A stretch of DNA of 64,000 nucleotides from Beijerinckia sp. 28-YEA-48 (GCF_900104955.1 NZ_FNSI01000001.1:3010001-3074000); one strand, 5' to 3'. Positions 15,383 through 25,072 are shown, counted from the stretch's first letter. Numbers and translations: made by a program. Notes: a model not told the origin generated them from the letters alone.

Positions 15383-18235
15383 TCAAGCTCCAGCTGCTTC
15401 CGATGCGGCTTTCCGGCCGCCAGAACGATTTCCGGCCTCCGTCGCGCCAAGAATTTCGGTCAATTGCCTGCGAATAGCCGCCTGACGACTGGCATTGGTG
15501 ATTTTCAGGCCGGTGAGGTCGGTCACGTAGAACGCGTCCACCGCCTTCTCGCCGAAGGTGACGACGTGGGCCGAGCCAATGTTAAGGTTGAGGCTCGACA
15601 GTTGCGACGTGAGTTCGAACAAGAGGCCCGGACGGTCGAGGCCCGAGACCTCCAGAACCGTGAACTGGTTCGACAAAGTGTTATCGATGACGACTTCCGG
15701 CTCGATGCGGAACGCCTTCTCGCGGCTCTTTGGCGCCTCGCTTTTTTCCGCCACGACCTGGCCAAGACGAATCTCGCCGCGCAGCGCCTTCTCGATGGTG
15801 GCGGCAACGCGCGAGGCGCGGCGCAACTCATCAGTGTCATCATCGAAGGCGCGACGGATGGAGATGGAGTCGAGCGCCAGCCCATCGGTCGTGGTGAAAA
15901 TCTGCGCGTCGACGATGTTGGCGCCTGACACGGCGCAAGCCCCCGCTATGATCGACAGCAGGCGCGGATGATCCGGCGCCACCACCGTCAGTTCGGTCAC
16001 GCCAGTGAATTTCTCGGTGGTATATTCGGTGGCCAGCGAACGCAGTTCGACCTCGCACAGGCGCAGCAGATTGGCGTGCCTGACCATGTGCTTGAGATCG
16101 ACCTTCAGCCAATAGGGCTGATAGTGGCGGGCGGCATAGGCTTCGAAATCGGGATCGGACCACAACAGCGCGCGGCGCAATTCGTCCTGCGCGATGGCGA
16201 CGCGCTGCTTGCGATCGATGGCTGAATGGCCGCCGGACAGCACCGGCTCGGCTTCCCAATAGAGCGTGCGCAGAAGTTGCCCCTTCCAACCGTTCCACAC
16301 ACCAGGGCCAACGCCCCGGATGTCGCAGACGGTCAGCACCAGCAACATGCGCAGCCGCTCGAGCGTCTGGATCGGCTTGGCGAAGCTTTCGATGGTGCCG
16401 CGATCGGACAGGTCGCGCCCTTGGGCGACGTTCGACATGTCGAGATGATGCTCGATCAGCCAGGCGACATTGTCGGTCTCCGCTGGCGTCAGCCCCAGCC
16501 GCGGACATAGTTTGCGCGCCACCTGCGCCCCGGCGATGGAATGATCCTCCGGGCGGCCCTTGGCGATGTCGTGCAGGAATAGCGCCACATAGAGCACTTT
16601 GCGATTGTGGATGACCGGCAGAATTTCGCTGGCGACCGGATGATCCTCGACAAGCTCGCCTGACTCGATGCGCGACAGAATGCCTATACAACGGATCAGA
16701 TGCTCGTCGACCGTGTAATGATGATACATATTGAACTGCATCATCGCGACGATGCGGCCGAAGTCAGGAATGAAACGGCCGAGCACGCCGGATTCGTTCA
16801 TCAGGCGCAGCACCGTCTCGGGCGCATGGCGCGACATCAGGATTTCGACGAACAGCCGGTTGGCTTCGGCATCTTCGCGGACGGCGGCGTCGATGTACTT
16901 CAGCGACAGTGTCACCCGCCGCGACGCGTCCGGATGAATGGCGAGCCGGTGTTTATCGGCCAACCAGTAAAGCCGGATGAGATTGACCGGATCGGTCTCG
17001 AAGACTTTGTCATTGGCGACCGTGATGCGGTCGACCTCAATGGCGAAGCCCGGAAACTCCAACGCGTCGTTGCGGCGCCGGAACTTGCCCATAAAACGAT
17101 TAAGCGTCGCGCGCGGCTTGGCCTGCCGTTCCTCAAGCGCGGCGCAGACAATGGCGGTGAGATCACCGACGTCCTTGGCGATGAGGAAGTAATGCTTCAT
17201 GAAACGCTCGACATCGGACAGGCCGGCATGGGTGACATAGCCCAGCCGCTCCGCGATGTTGCGCTGATAGTCGAAGGTCAGACGTTCTTCCGAGCGGCCG
17301 GTGACGTAGTGCAGATGGCAGCGCACCCGCCACAGGAATTCTTCGCAACGGCGGAAGGTCAGGATCTCGCGTTCGGTGAACACGCCGGCGGGCACCAGCT
17401 CGGCGATGTCGCGCACGCGATAGACATATTTGGCGATCCAGAAGAGCGTGTTCAGATCACGCAGGCCGCCTTTGCCTTCCTTGACGTTCGGCTCGACGAC
17501 ATAGCGCGAGGCGCCGGACTTCGACAGACGCGCGTCACGCTCGGCCAGTTTCGCGGCGACGAATTCACGCGCCGTCTTGCTGACGATCTCCTTGTCGAAA
17601 CGCGTGCGGAAATCCTCGAACAGACCGGCATCGCCGAGAATGAAGCGGGCCTCGTGCAGCGCGGTGCGGATGGTCATGTCGCCCATGGCCTGGCGCAGGC
17701 ATTCGGCGACCGTGCGGGTGGCATGACCGACCTTCTGGCGCAGGTCCCACAGCAGATAGAGCACCGCCTCGATGACGCTCTCGCTCCAGGCGGTCTGCTT
17801 GTAGGGCAAGAGGAACAGCAAATCGATGTCGGAGCCCGGCGCCAAAGTGCCCCGGCCATAGCCGCCGACGGCGACAATGGCGATCCGCTCGGCGGTCGAG
17901 GGATTTTCCGCCGGGTACATCCAGGTGGTGACGAAATGGTGGATGGCGCGGATGATCTCATCCTCGAGCCAGCCGAGATTATGGACGCATTTGAGCCCCT
18001 GCCCGTCGATCTCGAACCAGCGCTGAATGACCGCCTGGCCGCCCGTAAGGGCTTGGCGGAGCTCTTCGAGGGCGGCGGCGCGCATGGCGCCGCGATCCGA
18101 GGATAAATCCGCCCCGATGGCATCCAGCCGGGCCTGGAGCGCGGTGTGATCGACGATGGCCGAACGCGGATGGGCGATCTTCGGCGGACGGGCGGCGCGA
18201 CGGGGCGCTTCGGTCGAAACAGCTGTGAGGCTCAT
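15383..18235 (-). CDS. glnD: Bifunctional [protein-PII] uridylyltransferase/uridylyl-removing enzyme
   Basis: GlnD senses glutamine and adds or removes UMP on PII proteins to control nitrogen metabolism. Domains in order: the nucleotidyltransferase (VGGYGRGTLAPGSDIDLLFL, with the G-S-D-x-D catalytic pattern), the UR HD domain (ALFLHDIAKGRPEDHS), and two C-terminal ACT domains (DHPRLLSIIAGACAVSGANI and LDRPGLLFELTSQLSSLNLN). The length of 950 residues matches rhizobial GlnD. The ATG at 18235 starts MSLTAVSTEAPRR; an open frame extends to 18307 without protein-like character. A very long open frame on the opposite strand is a shadow of this gene. Confidence 0.96.
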   Translation of the reverse strand: MSLTAVSTEAPRRAARPPKIAHPRSAIVDHTALQARLDAIGADLSSDRGAMRAAALEELRQALTGGQAVIQRWFEIDGQGLKCVHNLGWLEDEIIRAIHHFVTTWMYPAENPSTAERIAIVAVGGYGRGTLAPGSDIDLLFLLPYKQTAWSESVIEAVLYLLWDLRQKVGHATRTVAECLRQAMGDMTIRTALHEARFILGDAGLFEDFRTRFDKEIVSKTAREFVAAKLAERDARLSKSGASRYVVEPNVKEGKGGLRDLNTLFWIAKYVYRVRDIAELVPAGVFTEREILTFRRCEEFLWRVRCHLHYVTGRSEERLTFDYQRNIAERLGYVTHAGLSDVERFMKHYFLIAKDVGDLTAIVCAALEERQAKPRATLNRFMGKFRRRNDALEFPGFAIEVDRITVANDKVFETDPVNLIRLYWLADKHRLAIHPDASRRVTLSLKYIDAAVREDAEANRLFVEILMSRHAPETVLRLMNESGVLGRFIPDFGRIVAMMQFNMYHHYTVDEHLIRCIGILSRIESGELVEDHPVASEILPVIHNRKVLYVALFLHDIAKGRPEDHSIAGAQVARKLCPRLGLTPAETDNVAWLIEHHLDMSNVAQGRDLSDRGTIESFAKPIQTLERLRMLLVLTVCDIRGVGPGVWNGWKGQLLRTLYWEAEPVLSGGHSAIDRKQRVAIAQDELRRALLWSDPDFEAYAARHYQPYWLKVDLKHMVRHANLLRLCEVELRSLATEYTTEKFTGVTELTVVAPDHPRLLSIIAGACAVSGANIVDAQIFTTTDGLALDSISIRRAFDDDTDELRRASRVAATIEKALRGEIRLGQVVAEKSEAPKSREKAFRIEPEVVIDNTLSNQFTVLEVSGLDRPGLLFELTSQLSSLNLNIGSAHVVTFGEKAVDAFYVTDLTGLKITNASRQAAIRRQLTEILGATEAGNRSGGRKAASEAAGA

Positions 18236-18303
18236 GGAAACCACCCATAGCACGGATGGGCCAGCGGTGCGCCAAATTTGACCGCTCGCAGCGTTTTGGA
18301 ATT

Positions 18304-18372
18304 GCACAAAGACGCGTCAAAACAAAGATGCTGGGCAAAATCGCGTTTCTATCGAAACGTGATTTGCTCTAG
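18304..18372. repeat. Palindromic intergenic repeat, family A, with leader block
   Basis: The block AAAGACGCGTCAAAACAAA is followed by GCAAAATCGCGTTTC, TATC, GAAACGTGATTTGCTCTAG. The inner arms form an 11-bp hairpin with one wobble-type mismatch. The CTA within the right end is the complement of the gshB TAG stop. It lies between glnD and gshB, both on the minus strand. Confidence 0.85.
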
Positions 18373-19316
18373 CCGCCGCGTTTGCGCTCGATAGCATCCC
18401 AGAGAGCGGCGGCGAGATCAGGCCCACCGAGCTTGCGAATGGCGCGCAGGCCCGTCGGCGACGTGACGTTGATTTCGGTCAGATTGCCGTCGATGACGTC
18501 GATCCCGACGAAAATCAGGCCGCGGCGCTTCAATTCCGGCCCAATGGTCTCGCAAATTTCCCGTTCTCGCGGCGACAGATCGGTTTCGCGCGCCGCGCCG
18601 CCCCGCACCATGTTCGAGCGAATGTCGTTTTCAGCCGGCACCCGATTGACGGCGCCCATGGCGACGCCATCGACCAGGATGATGCGCTTGTCGCCCTCGG
18701 TGACGCGCGGCAGGAAGCGCTGCACCACCCAGGGTTCACGGAAGGTGGCCGAGAACAGGTCGAACAGCGAACCGAAATTCGGATCCTTTTGCGACATCTT
18801 GAAAACGGCGGCGCCGCCGTTGCCGTAAAGCGGCTTCATGACGATGTCGCCATGCTGGTGGCGGAACGCTTCGATCTCGTTGCGGTCGCGGGTGATCAAG
18901 GTGTCCGGCATGAGCTGCGGAAACTGCATGACGAACAGCTTTTCCGGGGCGTTGCGCACGCTGGCTGGATCATTGACCACCAGGGTGCGCGGATGGATGC
19001 GCTCCAGCAGATGAGTGGTGGTGATATAAGCGAGATCGAAGGGCGGATCCTGGCGCAGCAGCACCACATCCATCTCGTTGCCCAAATCGGTACGGCGGCT
19101 CTCGCCCAGCGTGAAATGATTGCCGACCTCGTCGCGCACCTGCAGGGCCTGCGTCTCGGCGACGACGCTTTGGCCGGCCATGGAGAGGCGATCGGGCGTA
19201 TAATAGACCAGTTTATGGCCGCGGGCCTGCGCTTCCAGAAGCAGCGCGAACGTCGAGTCGCCGGCAATATTGATGCGTTCGATCGGGTCCATCTGGACGG
19301 CGACGGTAAGCGACAT
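18369..19316 (-). CDS. gshB: Glutathione synthetase
   Basis: GshB joins gamma-glutamylcysteine and glycine using ATP. The 315-residue ATP-grasp protein begins [21 protein letters not shown], the normal GshB start, and has [16 protein letters not shown], the ATP-grasp lysine strand [17 protein letters not shown] and the C-terminal [20 protein letters not shown] with metal-binding residues. The ATG follows GGAGAATCGT. In many alphaproteobacteria gshB follows rsmI-yraN; here it is downstream of glnD and divergent from a glutathione transferase gene. Confidence 0.95.
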   Translation of the reverse strand: MSLTVAVQMDPIERINIAGDSTFALLLEAQARGHKLVYYTPDRLSMAGQSVVAETQALQVRDEVGNHFTLGESRRTDLGNEMDVVLLRQDPPFDLAYITTTHLLERIHPRTLVVNDPASVRNAPEKLFVMQFPQLMPDTLITRDRNEIEAFRHQHGDIVMKPLYGNGGAAVFKMSQKDPNFGSLFDLFSATFREPWVVQRFLPRVTEGDKRIILVDGVAMGAVNRVPAENDIRSNMVRGGAARETDLSPREREICETIGPELKRRGLIFVGIDVIDGNLTEINVTSPTGLRAIRKLGGPDLAAALWDAIERKRGG

Positions 19317-19515
19317 ACGATTCTCCGGCAGGACAAAGCGACAGACAGGCGCGGTTCAGCCGCGCCGAGGACAGAACGCATATCGGCGCACTGGGCGTCA
19401 ACTGCAAGACCGGCCCGTTCCCCCGGCCCATGCGACCCTGCCGGCGCAAATTCGCACTGGTCAGGCCGACGCGGCCCAGCCAGAATGGCGCATCATACCG
19501 CTCCGGAGGAAACGA

Positions 19516-20145
19516 ATGACGACGCTTTACTATGCCCCAGGCACCTGCGCCACGGGCATCCACATCCTGCTCGAAGAGATCGGCAAGCCCTATGACCTGA
19601 AAAAGGTCGACTTCGCCGCGCAGGCGCAATACCAGCCCGACTATGTCGCCGTGAATCCGAAGTCGAAAGTGCCGACCCTGGTGCGGGACGATGGCTCCAC
19701 CCTCACCGAATTTCCGGCCATCGCCGTGTGGCTGGCCCTGACCAATCCAGACAAGAAGCTGCTCTCGACCGATCCGGAGAAACTGGCGCGGACCCTGGAG
19801 ACGATCGACTATATCGTTTCCACTTTGCACATGCAGGCGTGGACGCGCTTCTGGCGCACCGTGCGCTACAGCAGCATCGAGGACGAACATCCCAAGATCA
19901 AAGCGCAGGGACGCGAAATGGCCGAGAAGGGCCTGGCGTTGCTCGACAAGCAACTGGCCGGCAAGGATTGGCTGATGGGCGATTTCACCATCGCCGACTG
20001 CGCGCTCTACTTCTTCGAATTCTGGGTGGCGGAATGGGGTAAGTGGCCGATGCCCGCTAATGTCGCAGCCCATTACGCGCGCATGAACAAGCGCCCGTCG
20101 GTGCAGAACATGCTTAAGATGCAAGGGCTGGCGCAGGCCGCCTAG
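19516..20145 (+). CDS. Glutathione S-transferase, beta-class-like
   Basis: The 209-residue protein has the thioredoxin-like N-terminal domain (LYYAPGTCATGIHILLEEIG), including a Cys at position 10 typical of bacterial beta-class enzymes, and VNPKSKVPTLVRDDG with the cis-proline that binds glutathione. The C-terminal helical domain has DWLMGDFTIADCALYFF. The ATG follows CCGGAGGA. It is divergent from gshB, so the region may couple glutathione supply and use. The substrate is unknown. The TAG stop begins a repeat copy. Confidence 0.9.
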   Translation: MTTLYYAPGTCATGIHILLEEIGKPYDLKKVDFAAQAQYQPDYVAVNPKSKVPTLVRDDGSTLTEFPAIAVWLALTNPDKKLLSTDPEKLARTLETIDYIVSTLHMQAWTRFWRTVRYSSIEDEHPKIKAQGREMAEKGLALLDKQLAGKDWLMGDFTIADCALYFFEFWVAEWGKWPMPANVAAHYARMNKRPSVQNMLKMQGLAQAA

Positions 20146-20245
20146 AGCTTCTTCGGTTCTGATAAAATCAGAACCGAGTTCTCATTTTCTGTTTTAACGC
20201 ATTTTTTTCACGCGAACCGGTGTCCACTTCGCTCGAAAATGCTCT
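20143..20245. repeat. Palindromic intergenic repeat, family B, with terminator-like hairpin
   Basis: It starts with the TAG stop of the glutathione transferase gene and ends in AAAATGCTCT. CGGTTCTGAT and ATCAGAACCG pair perfectly across a three-base loop at 20154-20176 and are followed by a T-rich stretch, so this part can act as a terminator. The later block TTTTTTTCACGCGAACCGG and ACTTCGCTC recurs at 55432-55548. Confidence 0.75.
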
Positions 20246-20250
20246 GCTTT

Positions 20251-21609
20251 TTAAGCAGCGGCGCGCGCCCGGTTGAAGTCCGACAGGATGCGCGCGCTCG
20301 ATTGCGAGAGTTCGTCAAGCCGGCGCTGCAGGTCGCTATAGAGCAGCCTGCCGCCACGCTTCTGAAACACACCGCCAATCATTACCGTATCGACATTGGC
20401 AACGCCCGCGTGCAGCAGGATCGAGGCTGCCGGATCGACAACCGGATGCATGTTTGGATCGCGTGCCGAGAGCAACACTATATCGGCCTGCTTCCCGGGC
20501 GTGAGCGAACCGGTGCGATGATCGAGCCCCGCCATGCGCGCGCCATCGATCGTCGCCCAGCGTAAAGCCTCCCGACAGGGAATGGTGATCTCTGCCAGGC
20601 CTTTTCCCGCAGCGGCAAAACTGTCGAGCGCATCGATGAAACGCTGCGCCTGCAAGGTCATGCGCGCGACGGTGAACATGTCGCTGGCCATGCCGGACTC
20701 GATATCCGAGCCGATGCTGATGCGACCGCCGCGCTGACGCAGACGGCCGGTCAAAGGGCGGCCGAAACTCATCTGCATTTCGACCTCGGCCGTCACCGAA
20801 AAGCTGACGCCAGCGGCCACAAGCAGATCGAGCTGCGCATCACTCAGCACATTGCCATGGACAATGTTGAGATGCGGTCCGAGCAGGCCCTCTGCCGCCA
20901 GCCGCTCGAAGCCATCGGGCGTGAGCATCGGGCCGCTGACATGCATGCTGGCGACCATGCCGAGCTCGCGCGCCAGGCGGAAATCATGATCGCAGACATC
21001 GTAGACCGACATGCCGGGGCCAAGAATGGCAAGCCCCATGGTGATGAGTGTGTCGTCGCTAGACAGCGCCCCGCCGCGCAACCGCTCGACCTCATGGCGT
21101 GGCATCGGCACTTCGCTGAAATGTTTCTGGCCAGGTTTCGGATCTGGCTTAGGCGAGCCATGCAGGAACAAGGCGCGAATGCCTGATTGCTGCAGGCCTT
21201 CGATCGCCGCATCGGTACAGGCCGGCGTTGGATTGTTGTGGCACCAATCGACCAAAGTGGTGGTGCCACAATTGATCTGATTGAGCGCACCCATGAGATT
21301 GGCGATGTAAATGTCGTCCGCGCGGAAATGCGTGGCAAGGCCGGCATGGATGGCGCGCAGATATTGCGAGATCGTCCAATCCGCCGCAACGCCGCGCAGG
21401 CCCGTCTGCCAGGTGTGCATATGGGCGTTGACGAAGCCCGGCATGACGATCATGCCGCTGGCATCGATCACTTGAGCCTCGGCCGGCGCCTCTAGAGCGG
21501 GCCCAACTGCGGCGATCCGGCCATCGCGGACGAGAATGTCGCCCTTCAGATCGCCCAGCCGGTCGTCCATCGACACGATGGTTCCGCCGTGGATCACCAC
21601 ATCCCGCAT
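20251..21609 (-). CDS. Amidohydrolase family protein (cytosine/8-oxoguanine deaminase-like)
   Basis: A 452-residue metal-dependent hydrolase of the TRZ/ATZ-SsnA type. It begins VVIHGGTIVSMDD, has the metal motif GFVNAHMHTWQTGLRG, then GTTTLVDWCHNN, a metal-binding His in VASMHVSG, NIVHGNVLSD, the catalytic GSDIESG aspartate, and the closing PGKQADIVLLSARD. Related enzymes deaminate or dechlorinate guanine, cytosine or s-triazines; the exact substrate is not assigned. The ATG follows GGGAGGGGTAG. It is divergent from pheA. Confidence 0.85.
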   Translation of the reverse strand: MRDVVIHGGTIVSMDDRLGDLKGDILVRDGRIAAVGPALEAPAEAQVIDASGMIVMPGFVNAHMHTWQTGLRGVAADWTISQYLRAIHAGLATHFRADDIYIANLMGALNQINCGTTTLVDWCHNNPTPACTDAAIEGLQQSGIRALFLHGSPKPDPKPGQKHFSEVPMPRHEVERLRGGALSSDDTLITMGLAILGPGMSVYDVCDHDFRLARELGMVASMHVSGPMLTPDGFERLAAEGLLGPHLNIVHGNVLSDAQLDLLVAAGVSFSVTAEVEMQMSFGRPLTGRLRQRGGRISIGSDIESGMASDMFTVARMTLQAQRFIDALDSFAAAGKGLAEITIPCREALRWATIDGARMAGLDHRTGSLTPGKQADIVLLSARDPNMHPVVDPAASILLHAGVANVDTVMIGGVFQKRGGRLLYSDLQRRLDELSQSSARILSDFNRARAAA

Positions 21610-21763
21610 CTACCCCTCCCAGAGCGCGGCCGCCGGAGCGGCTCAGGCCCTGAGAGATAGCAGATGGCCTGTGATACCAGCAAACTTGGCGTCCAATGGA
21701 ACGACCTGCTAAGGACAGCCCGCAACGATGGAGTGGGCAAGGCCAGCCCACAGGATGGAACAG

Positions 21764-22618
21764 ATGGCGAAAGCGAAGAAAATTGCCTACCAGGGTGAAC
21801 CCGGCGCGAATTCCCACATCGCCTGCCGGGCCGTGTATCCGAATTACGAACCGCTCGCCTGTAATACGTTCGAAGATGCTCTTGCCGCCATCGCCGACGG
21901 AACTGCCGAACTGGGCATGATCCCGATCGAGAATTCGATAGCCGGACGCGTCGCCGACATCCACCATTTCCTGCCGGGCTCGGGCCTGCATATCGTCGGC
22001 GAATATTTCCTGCCCATTCGCTTCCAGCTGATGGCGCTGCCCGACGCCAGCCTGGCGACGATCCGCACTGTCTACAGCCACATTCATGCGCTGGGCCAAT
22101 GCCGCAAGATCATCCGTAAGCTCGATCTGACACCAATCACCGCCATCGACACCGCCGGCTCAGCCCGGGAAGTGTCGCAATCGGGCGATCTGTCGCGCGC
22201 CTCGCTGGCGCCGGAGCTTGCCGCCGAGATCTACGGCCTCAAGATTTTGATGCGCGACGTCGAAGACGAGAAACACAATACGACACGCTTCGTCGTGCTC
22301 TCGCGCGTCGCCGACTGGGCGCGGCCCAACAATGGCAACACGGTGACGACTTTCGTTTTCCGCGTGCGCAACGTGCCGGCGGCGCTTTACAAGGCGCTCG
22401 GCGGCTTCGCCACCAATGGCGTCAACATGACCAAGCTGGAAAGCTACATGGTCGATGGCGAATTCTCCGCCACCATGTTCCTGGCCGACGTGCAGGGCCA
22501 TCCCGAAGACCTGCCCTTGAAACGGGCATTGGAGGAACTCACCTTCTTCACCGCGGAACTGCGCATTCTCGGTGTCTATCCGGCGCATTCCTTCCGCAAC
22601 GAACATCTGAGTGATTGA
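21764..22618 (+). CDS. pheA: Prephenate dehydratase
   Basis: PheA converts prephenate to phenylpyruvate in phenylalanine synthesis. The monofunctional enzyme has KIAYQGEPGANSHIACRAVY at the N-terminus, the catalytic-site region GMIPIENSIAGRVADIHHFL, the conserved EDEKHNTTRFVVLSR (T-R-F motif), and a C-terminal ACT domain beginning TTFVFRVRNVPAALYKALGG. No chorismate mutase domain is fused. The ATG at 21764 was chosen; an in-frame ATG at 21755 is possible. The next gene starts in its stop codon (TGATG). Confidence 0.95.
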   Translation: MAKAKKIAYQGEPGANSHIACRAVYPNYEPLACNTFEDALAAIADGTAELGMIPIENSIAGRVADIHHFLPGSGLHIVGEYFLPIRFQLMALPDASLATIRTVYSHIHALGQCRKIIRKLDLTPITAIDTAGSAREVSQSGDLSRASLAPELAAEIYGLKILMRDVEDEKHNTTRFVVLSRVADWARPNNGNTVTTFVFRVRNVPAALYKALGGFATNGVNMTKLESYMVDGEFSATMFLADVQGHPEDLPLKRALEELTFFTAELRILGVYPAHSFRNEHLSD

Positions 22619-23556
22619 TGACGGCGACATCCCATAACGAGAAGGCCATTCTCGTTATGGGCGAGGCCATTCTCGATCTGGTGGCCAGCCGCGCCGACCC
22701 GTCGGTGTTCGAAAGTGCCACTGGTGGTTCTTCGTTCAACACGGCGCTGGCGCTGGGCCGCCTCGGCATTACGGCAGAATTTTCCGGCGCATTGTCGCGC
22801 GATACCAGCGGCGAAGTCTTCGCGCAAAAGTTGCAACAGGCTGCCGTGGGCATGCGCTGGTGTCTGCGCAGCAGCAAGCCGATGCCTGTCGCACTAGCGC
22901 GCTCCACGACAACCGGGTCGGTTGATTTCACGCTCTATCTGCAAGGCACCGCGCATGAAGAGCGCGACGCTCTTCCCGCCCCTCTGCCCGACGATATCGC
23001 CCATCTGCACGCCGCCTCGTTTCGCTGCCTGTTGGGTGAGCAAGGCGAGATGGTGCTGGCCGCGATGCGCAATGCCCGCGCGCTGATCTCTGTCAGCTTC
23101 GATCCGAATATCCGCCCGGCGCTGATGCCGGCGCGTGTGGAAACTGTGCGACTGGTGGAGGAACGCGTCCAAACCTCCACCCTTGTGAAAGCCAGCAACG
23201 AGGATGTGGCTTGGCTCTATCCGGACCAGCCGATAGAGCGCGTGGCGCAACACTGGCTGGCGCTCGGCGCCGAACTTGTCGTCGTCACCTGCGGCGCCAA
23301 GGGCGCGGTGGCGACCTGGCATGGTGGTTCGCTCGCCTGCGCCACACCGAGCGTCGCCGTGGTCGATACGGTTGGCGCGGGCGACAGTTTTTCCGCCGGC
23401 CTGCTGGCGGTGCTGGCGCGCGAAAATCGCCTCGGAACCGGCTCGTTACAGCCGGATTCCACCAGCGTCGGCCGCTGGCTCGATCATGCCAGTCAAATTG
23501 GCGCGCTGACGTGCAAGCGGCGGGGCGCTGAACCGCCCTGGTCACACGAACTCTGA
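22618..23556 (+). CDS. PfkB-family carbohydrate kinase (fructokinase-like)
   Basis: A 312-residue ribokinase-fold sugar kinase. It has LVMGEAILDLVAS at the start, the substrate-binding ATGGSSFNTALALGRLG, SFDPNIRPALMPAR and the catalytic anion-hole motif VDTVGAGDSFSAGLLAVL. This signature fits fructokinase or 2-keto-3-deoxygluconate-type kinases; the sugar is not determined. The ATG shares one base with the pheA stop (TGATG), so it is translationally coupled to pheA although no pathway link is evident. Confidence 0.87.
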   Translation: MTATSHNEKAILVMGEAILDLVASRADPSVFESATGGSSFNTALALGRLGITAEFSGALSRDTSGEVFAQKLQQAAVGMRWCLRSSKPMPVALARSTTTGSVDFTLYLQGTAHEERDALPAPLPDDIAHLHAASFRCLLGEQGEMVLAAMRNARALISVSFDPNIRPALMPARVETVRLVEERVQTSTLVKASNEDVAWLYPDQPIERVAQHWLALGAELVVVTCGAKGAVATWHGGSLACATPSVAVVDTVGAGDSFSAGLLAVLARENRLGTGSLQPDSTSVGRWLDHASQIGALTCKRRGAEPPWSHEL

Positions 23557-23602
23557 AAACGCCTTTTCCCGCCGCCCAGCTTGGGCTAGGAAAGGCCCCT
23601 GC

Positions 23603-23684
23603 TAGAGCATTTTACGACGCAAAGACGCGTCAAAACAAAATAGAAGGCAAAATCGCTTTTCTGCTGAAAGGCGATTTGCTCGAA
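23603..23684. repeat. Palindromic intergenic repeat, family A, long copy
   Basis: TAGAGCATTTTACGACGC leads into AAAGACGCGTCAAAACAAAA, then GCAAAATCGCTTTTC, TGCT, GAAAGGCGATTTGCTCGA. Compared with the copy at 32861 two positions on each arm have changed: one pair shows a full compensatory change (A-T to G-C) and the other moves to a wobble. The hairpin is therefore kept. The copy ends 10 bp before the rph start, so it probably forms part of the rph leader RNA. Confidence 0.8.
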
Positions 23685-23694
23685 GGGGAACTTA

Positions 23695-24408
23695 ATGCGT
23701 CCATCTAAACGTGCGCCTGACGAAATGCGGGCTGTGTCCATCGAGCGCGGCGTTGCGCGTTATGCGGAAGGATCTTGCCTGATCAAGTTCGGCGAGACGC
23801 ATGTGTTGTGCGCCGCTTCGCTTGAAGACAAGCCGCCGATGTGGCTGCGCGGCCAAGGCCGCGGCTGGGTGACGGCGGAATACGCCATGCTGCCGCGCGC
23901 CACGCACACGCGCACGCGTCGCGAGGTAACCTCGGGCAAGCAATCCGGACGCACCCAGGAAATCCAGCGCCTCGTCGGTCGCTCCCTGCGCGCCGTCGTC
24001 GATCTGCAGGCGCTGGGCGAACGACAGATCACCATCGACTGCGACGTGTTGCAGGCCGATGGCGGCACGCGCACCGCTTCGATCACCGGCGCCTGGGTCG
24101 CCCTGCATGACTGCCTCAAATGGATGCACGGGCGCTCAATCATCCGCGACATGCCGTTGCGTGACCATGTCGCAGCCATTTCCTGCGGCATCACCAATAA
24201 CGTCTCGGTTCTCGATCTTGATTATGTCGAAGACTCGGCGGCACAGACCGACGCCAATTTCGTCATGACCGGCAAAGGCCATCTGGTTGAAGTGCAAGCC
24301 ACCGCCGAAGGCGCGCCCTTCGACGAAGTGCAATTGCAGCAGATGATGGCATTGGCCAAGCAGGGCATCGCCAGCCTCATTGAGAAGCAGAAGCAGGCGA
24401 TCGCCTGA
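23695..24408 (+). CDS. rph: Ribonuclease PH
   Basis: RNase PH trims tRNA 3' ends by phosphorolysis. The 237-residue protein starts [20 protein letters not shown], has [21 protein letters not shown] and [20 protein letters not shown], which carry the conserved phosphate-binding arginines, and [20 protein letters not shown] with active-site aspartates. Length is normal. rdgB starts directly after its stop. The usual upstream neighbour in Rhizobiales, hrcA, is absent; a sugar kinase and a repeat lie upstream instead. Confidence 0.97.
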   Translation: MRPSKRAPDEMRAVSIERGVARYAEGSCLIKFGETHVLCAASLEDKPPMWLRGQGRGWVTAEYAMLPRATHTRTRREVTSGKQSGRTQEIQRLVGRSLRAVVDLQALGERQITIDCDVLQADGGTRTASITGAWVALHDCLKWMHGRSIIRDMPLRDHVAAISCGITNNVSVLDLDYVEDSAAQTDANFVMTGKGHLVEVQATAEGAPFDEVQLQQMMALAKQGIASLIEKQKQAIA

Positions 24409-25050
24409 ATGAGCGCCGACCATCGCAAAATCGCCGGCAAGCTGGTCATTGCCACCCACAATGCCGGCAAGCTGAACGAGATGCGCGAATTGCTCGCGCT
24501 CTATGGCGTCGAGGTCGTTTCGGCTGGCGAGCTCGGCCTCGCCGAGCCTGAGGAAACGGGCGATACATTCATCGCCAACGCCATCATCAAGGCGCAGGCG
24601 GCCGCAGACGCGACAGGCCTGCCGGCCTTTGCTGATGATTCCGGCTTGTGCGTCGATGCGCTGGGTGGCGACCCCGGCATTTATTCAGCCCGCTGGGCGC
24701 GCGAGGCCGGCGACTACAAAGCGGTGATGGCGAAGATCGACACGATGATGCGCGACAAGGGGGCGACCATGCCCCGGCAGCGGCGCGCCCATTTCGTCTC
24801 GGCGCTTGCCGTCGCTTGGCCGGACCAGCACGTCGAATCCGTCGAAGGCAAAGTGTTCGGCGAAATCATCTGGCCGCCACGGGGCGAGCGCGGCTTTGGC
24901 TATGATCCGTTCTTCCTGCCCGATGGCCACACGCGGACATTTGGCGAGATGGCCTCGGACGAGAAGCACGGCATTCCCGCCGATGGATCGCAGGCCTTAT
25001 CGCATCGGGCGCGTGCCTTCCAGGCGCTGGCACGGATGTGTTTGAACTGA
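24409..25050 (+). CDS. rdgB: Non-canonical purine NTP pyrophosphatase (RdgB/HAM1)
   Basis: RdgB hydrolyses dITP and XTP to keep deaminated purines out of DNA. The 213-residue protein has LVIATHNAGKLNEMRELL (T-x-N-x-x-K motif), FADDSGLCVDALGGDPGIYSARWA and the closing GFGYDPFFLPDG with SHRARAF. The ATG immediately follows the rph stop, so the pair is co-transcribed. In many relatives hemW follows; here an unrelated convergent gene does. Confidence 0.96.
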   Translation: MSADHRKIAGKLVIATHNAGKLNEMRELLALYGVEVVSAGELGLAEPEETGDTFIANAIIKAQAAADATGLPAFADDSGLCVDALGGDPGIYSARWAREAGDYKAVMAKIDTMMRDKGATMPRQRRAHFVSALAVAWPDQHVESVEGKVFGEIIWPPRGERGFGYDPFFLPDGHTRTFGEMASDEKHGIPADGSQALSHRARAFQALARMCLN

Positions 25051-25072
25051 CGACCAAGGATCGCTGAAATTG

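Noticed and set aside
16700-18106. 468-codon open frame on the plus strand inside glnD
   Set aside because: Antisense to the nucleotidyltransferase and HD domains of GlnD, with no ribosome binding site or domain.
21640-21700. CCTGAGAGATAGCAGATGG upstream of pheA, reminiscent of the TPP riboswitch CUGAGA box
   Set aside because: The second conserved TPP block and the pairing stems are missing, and neither adjacent gene is a thiamine gene.
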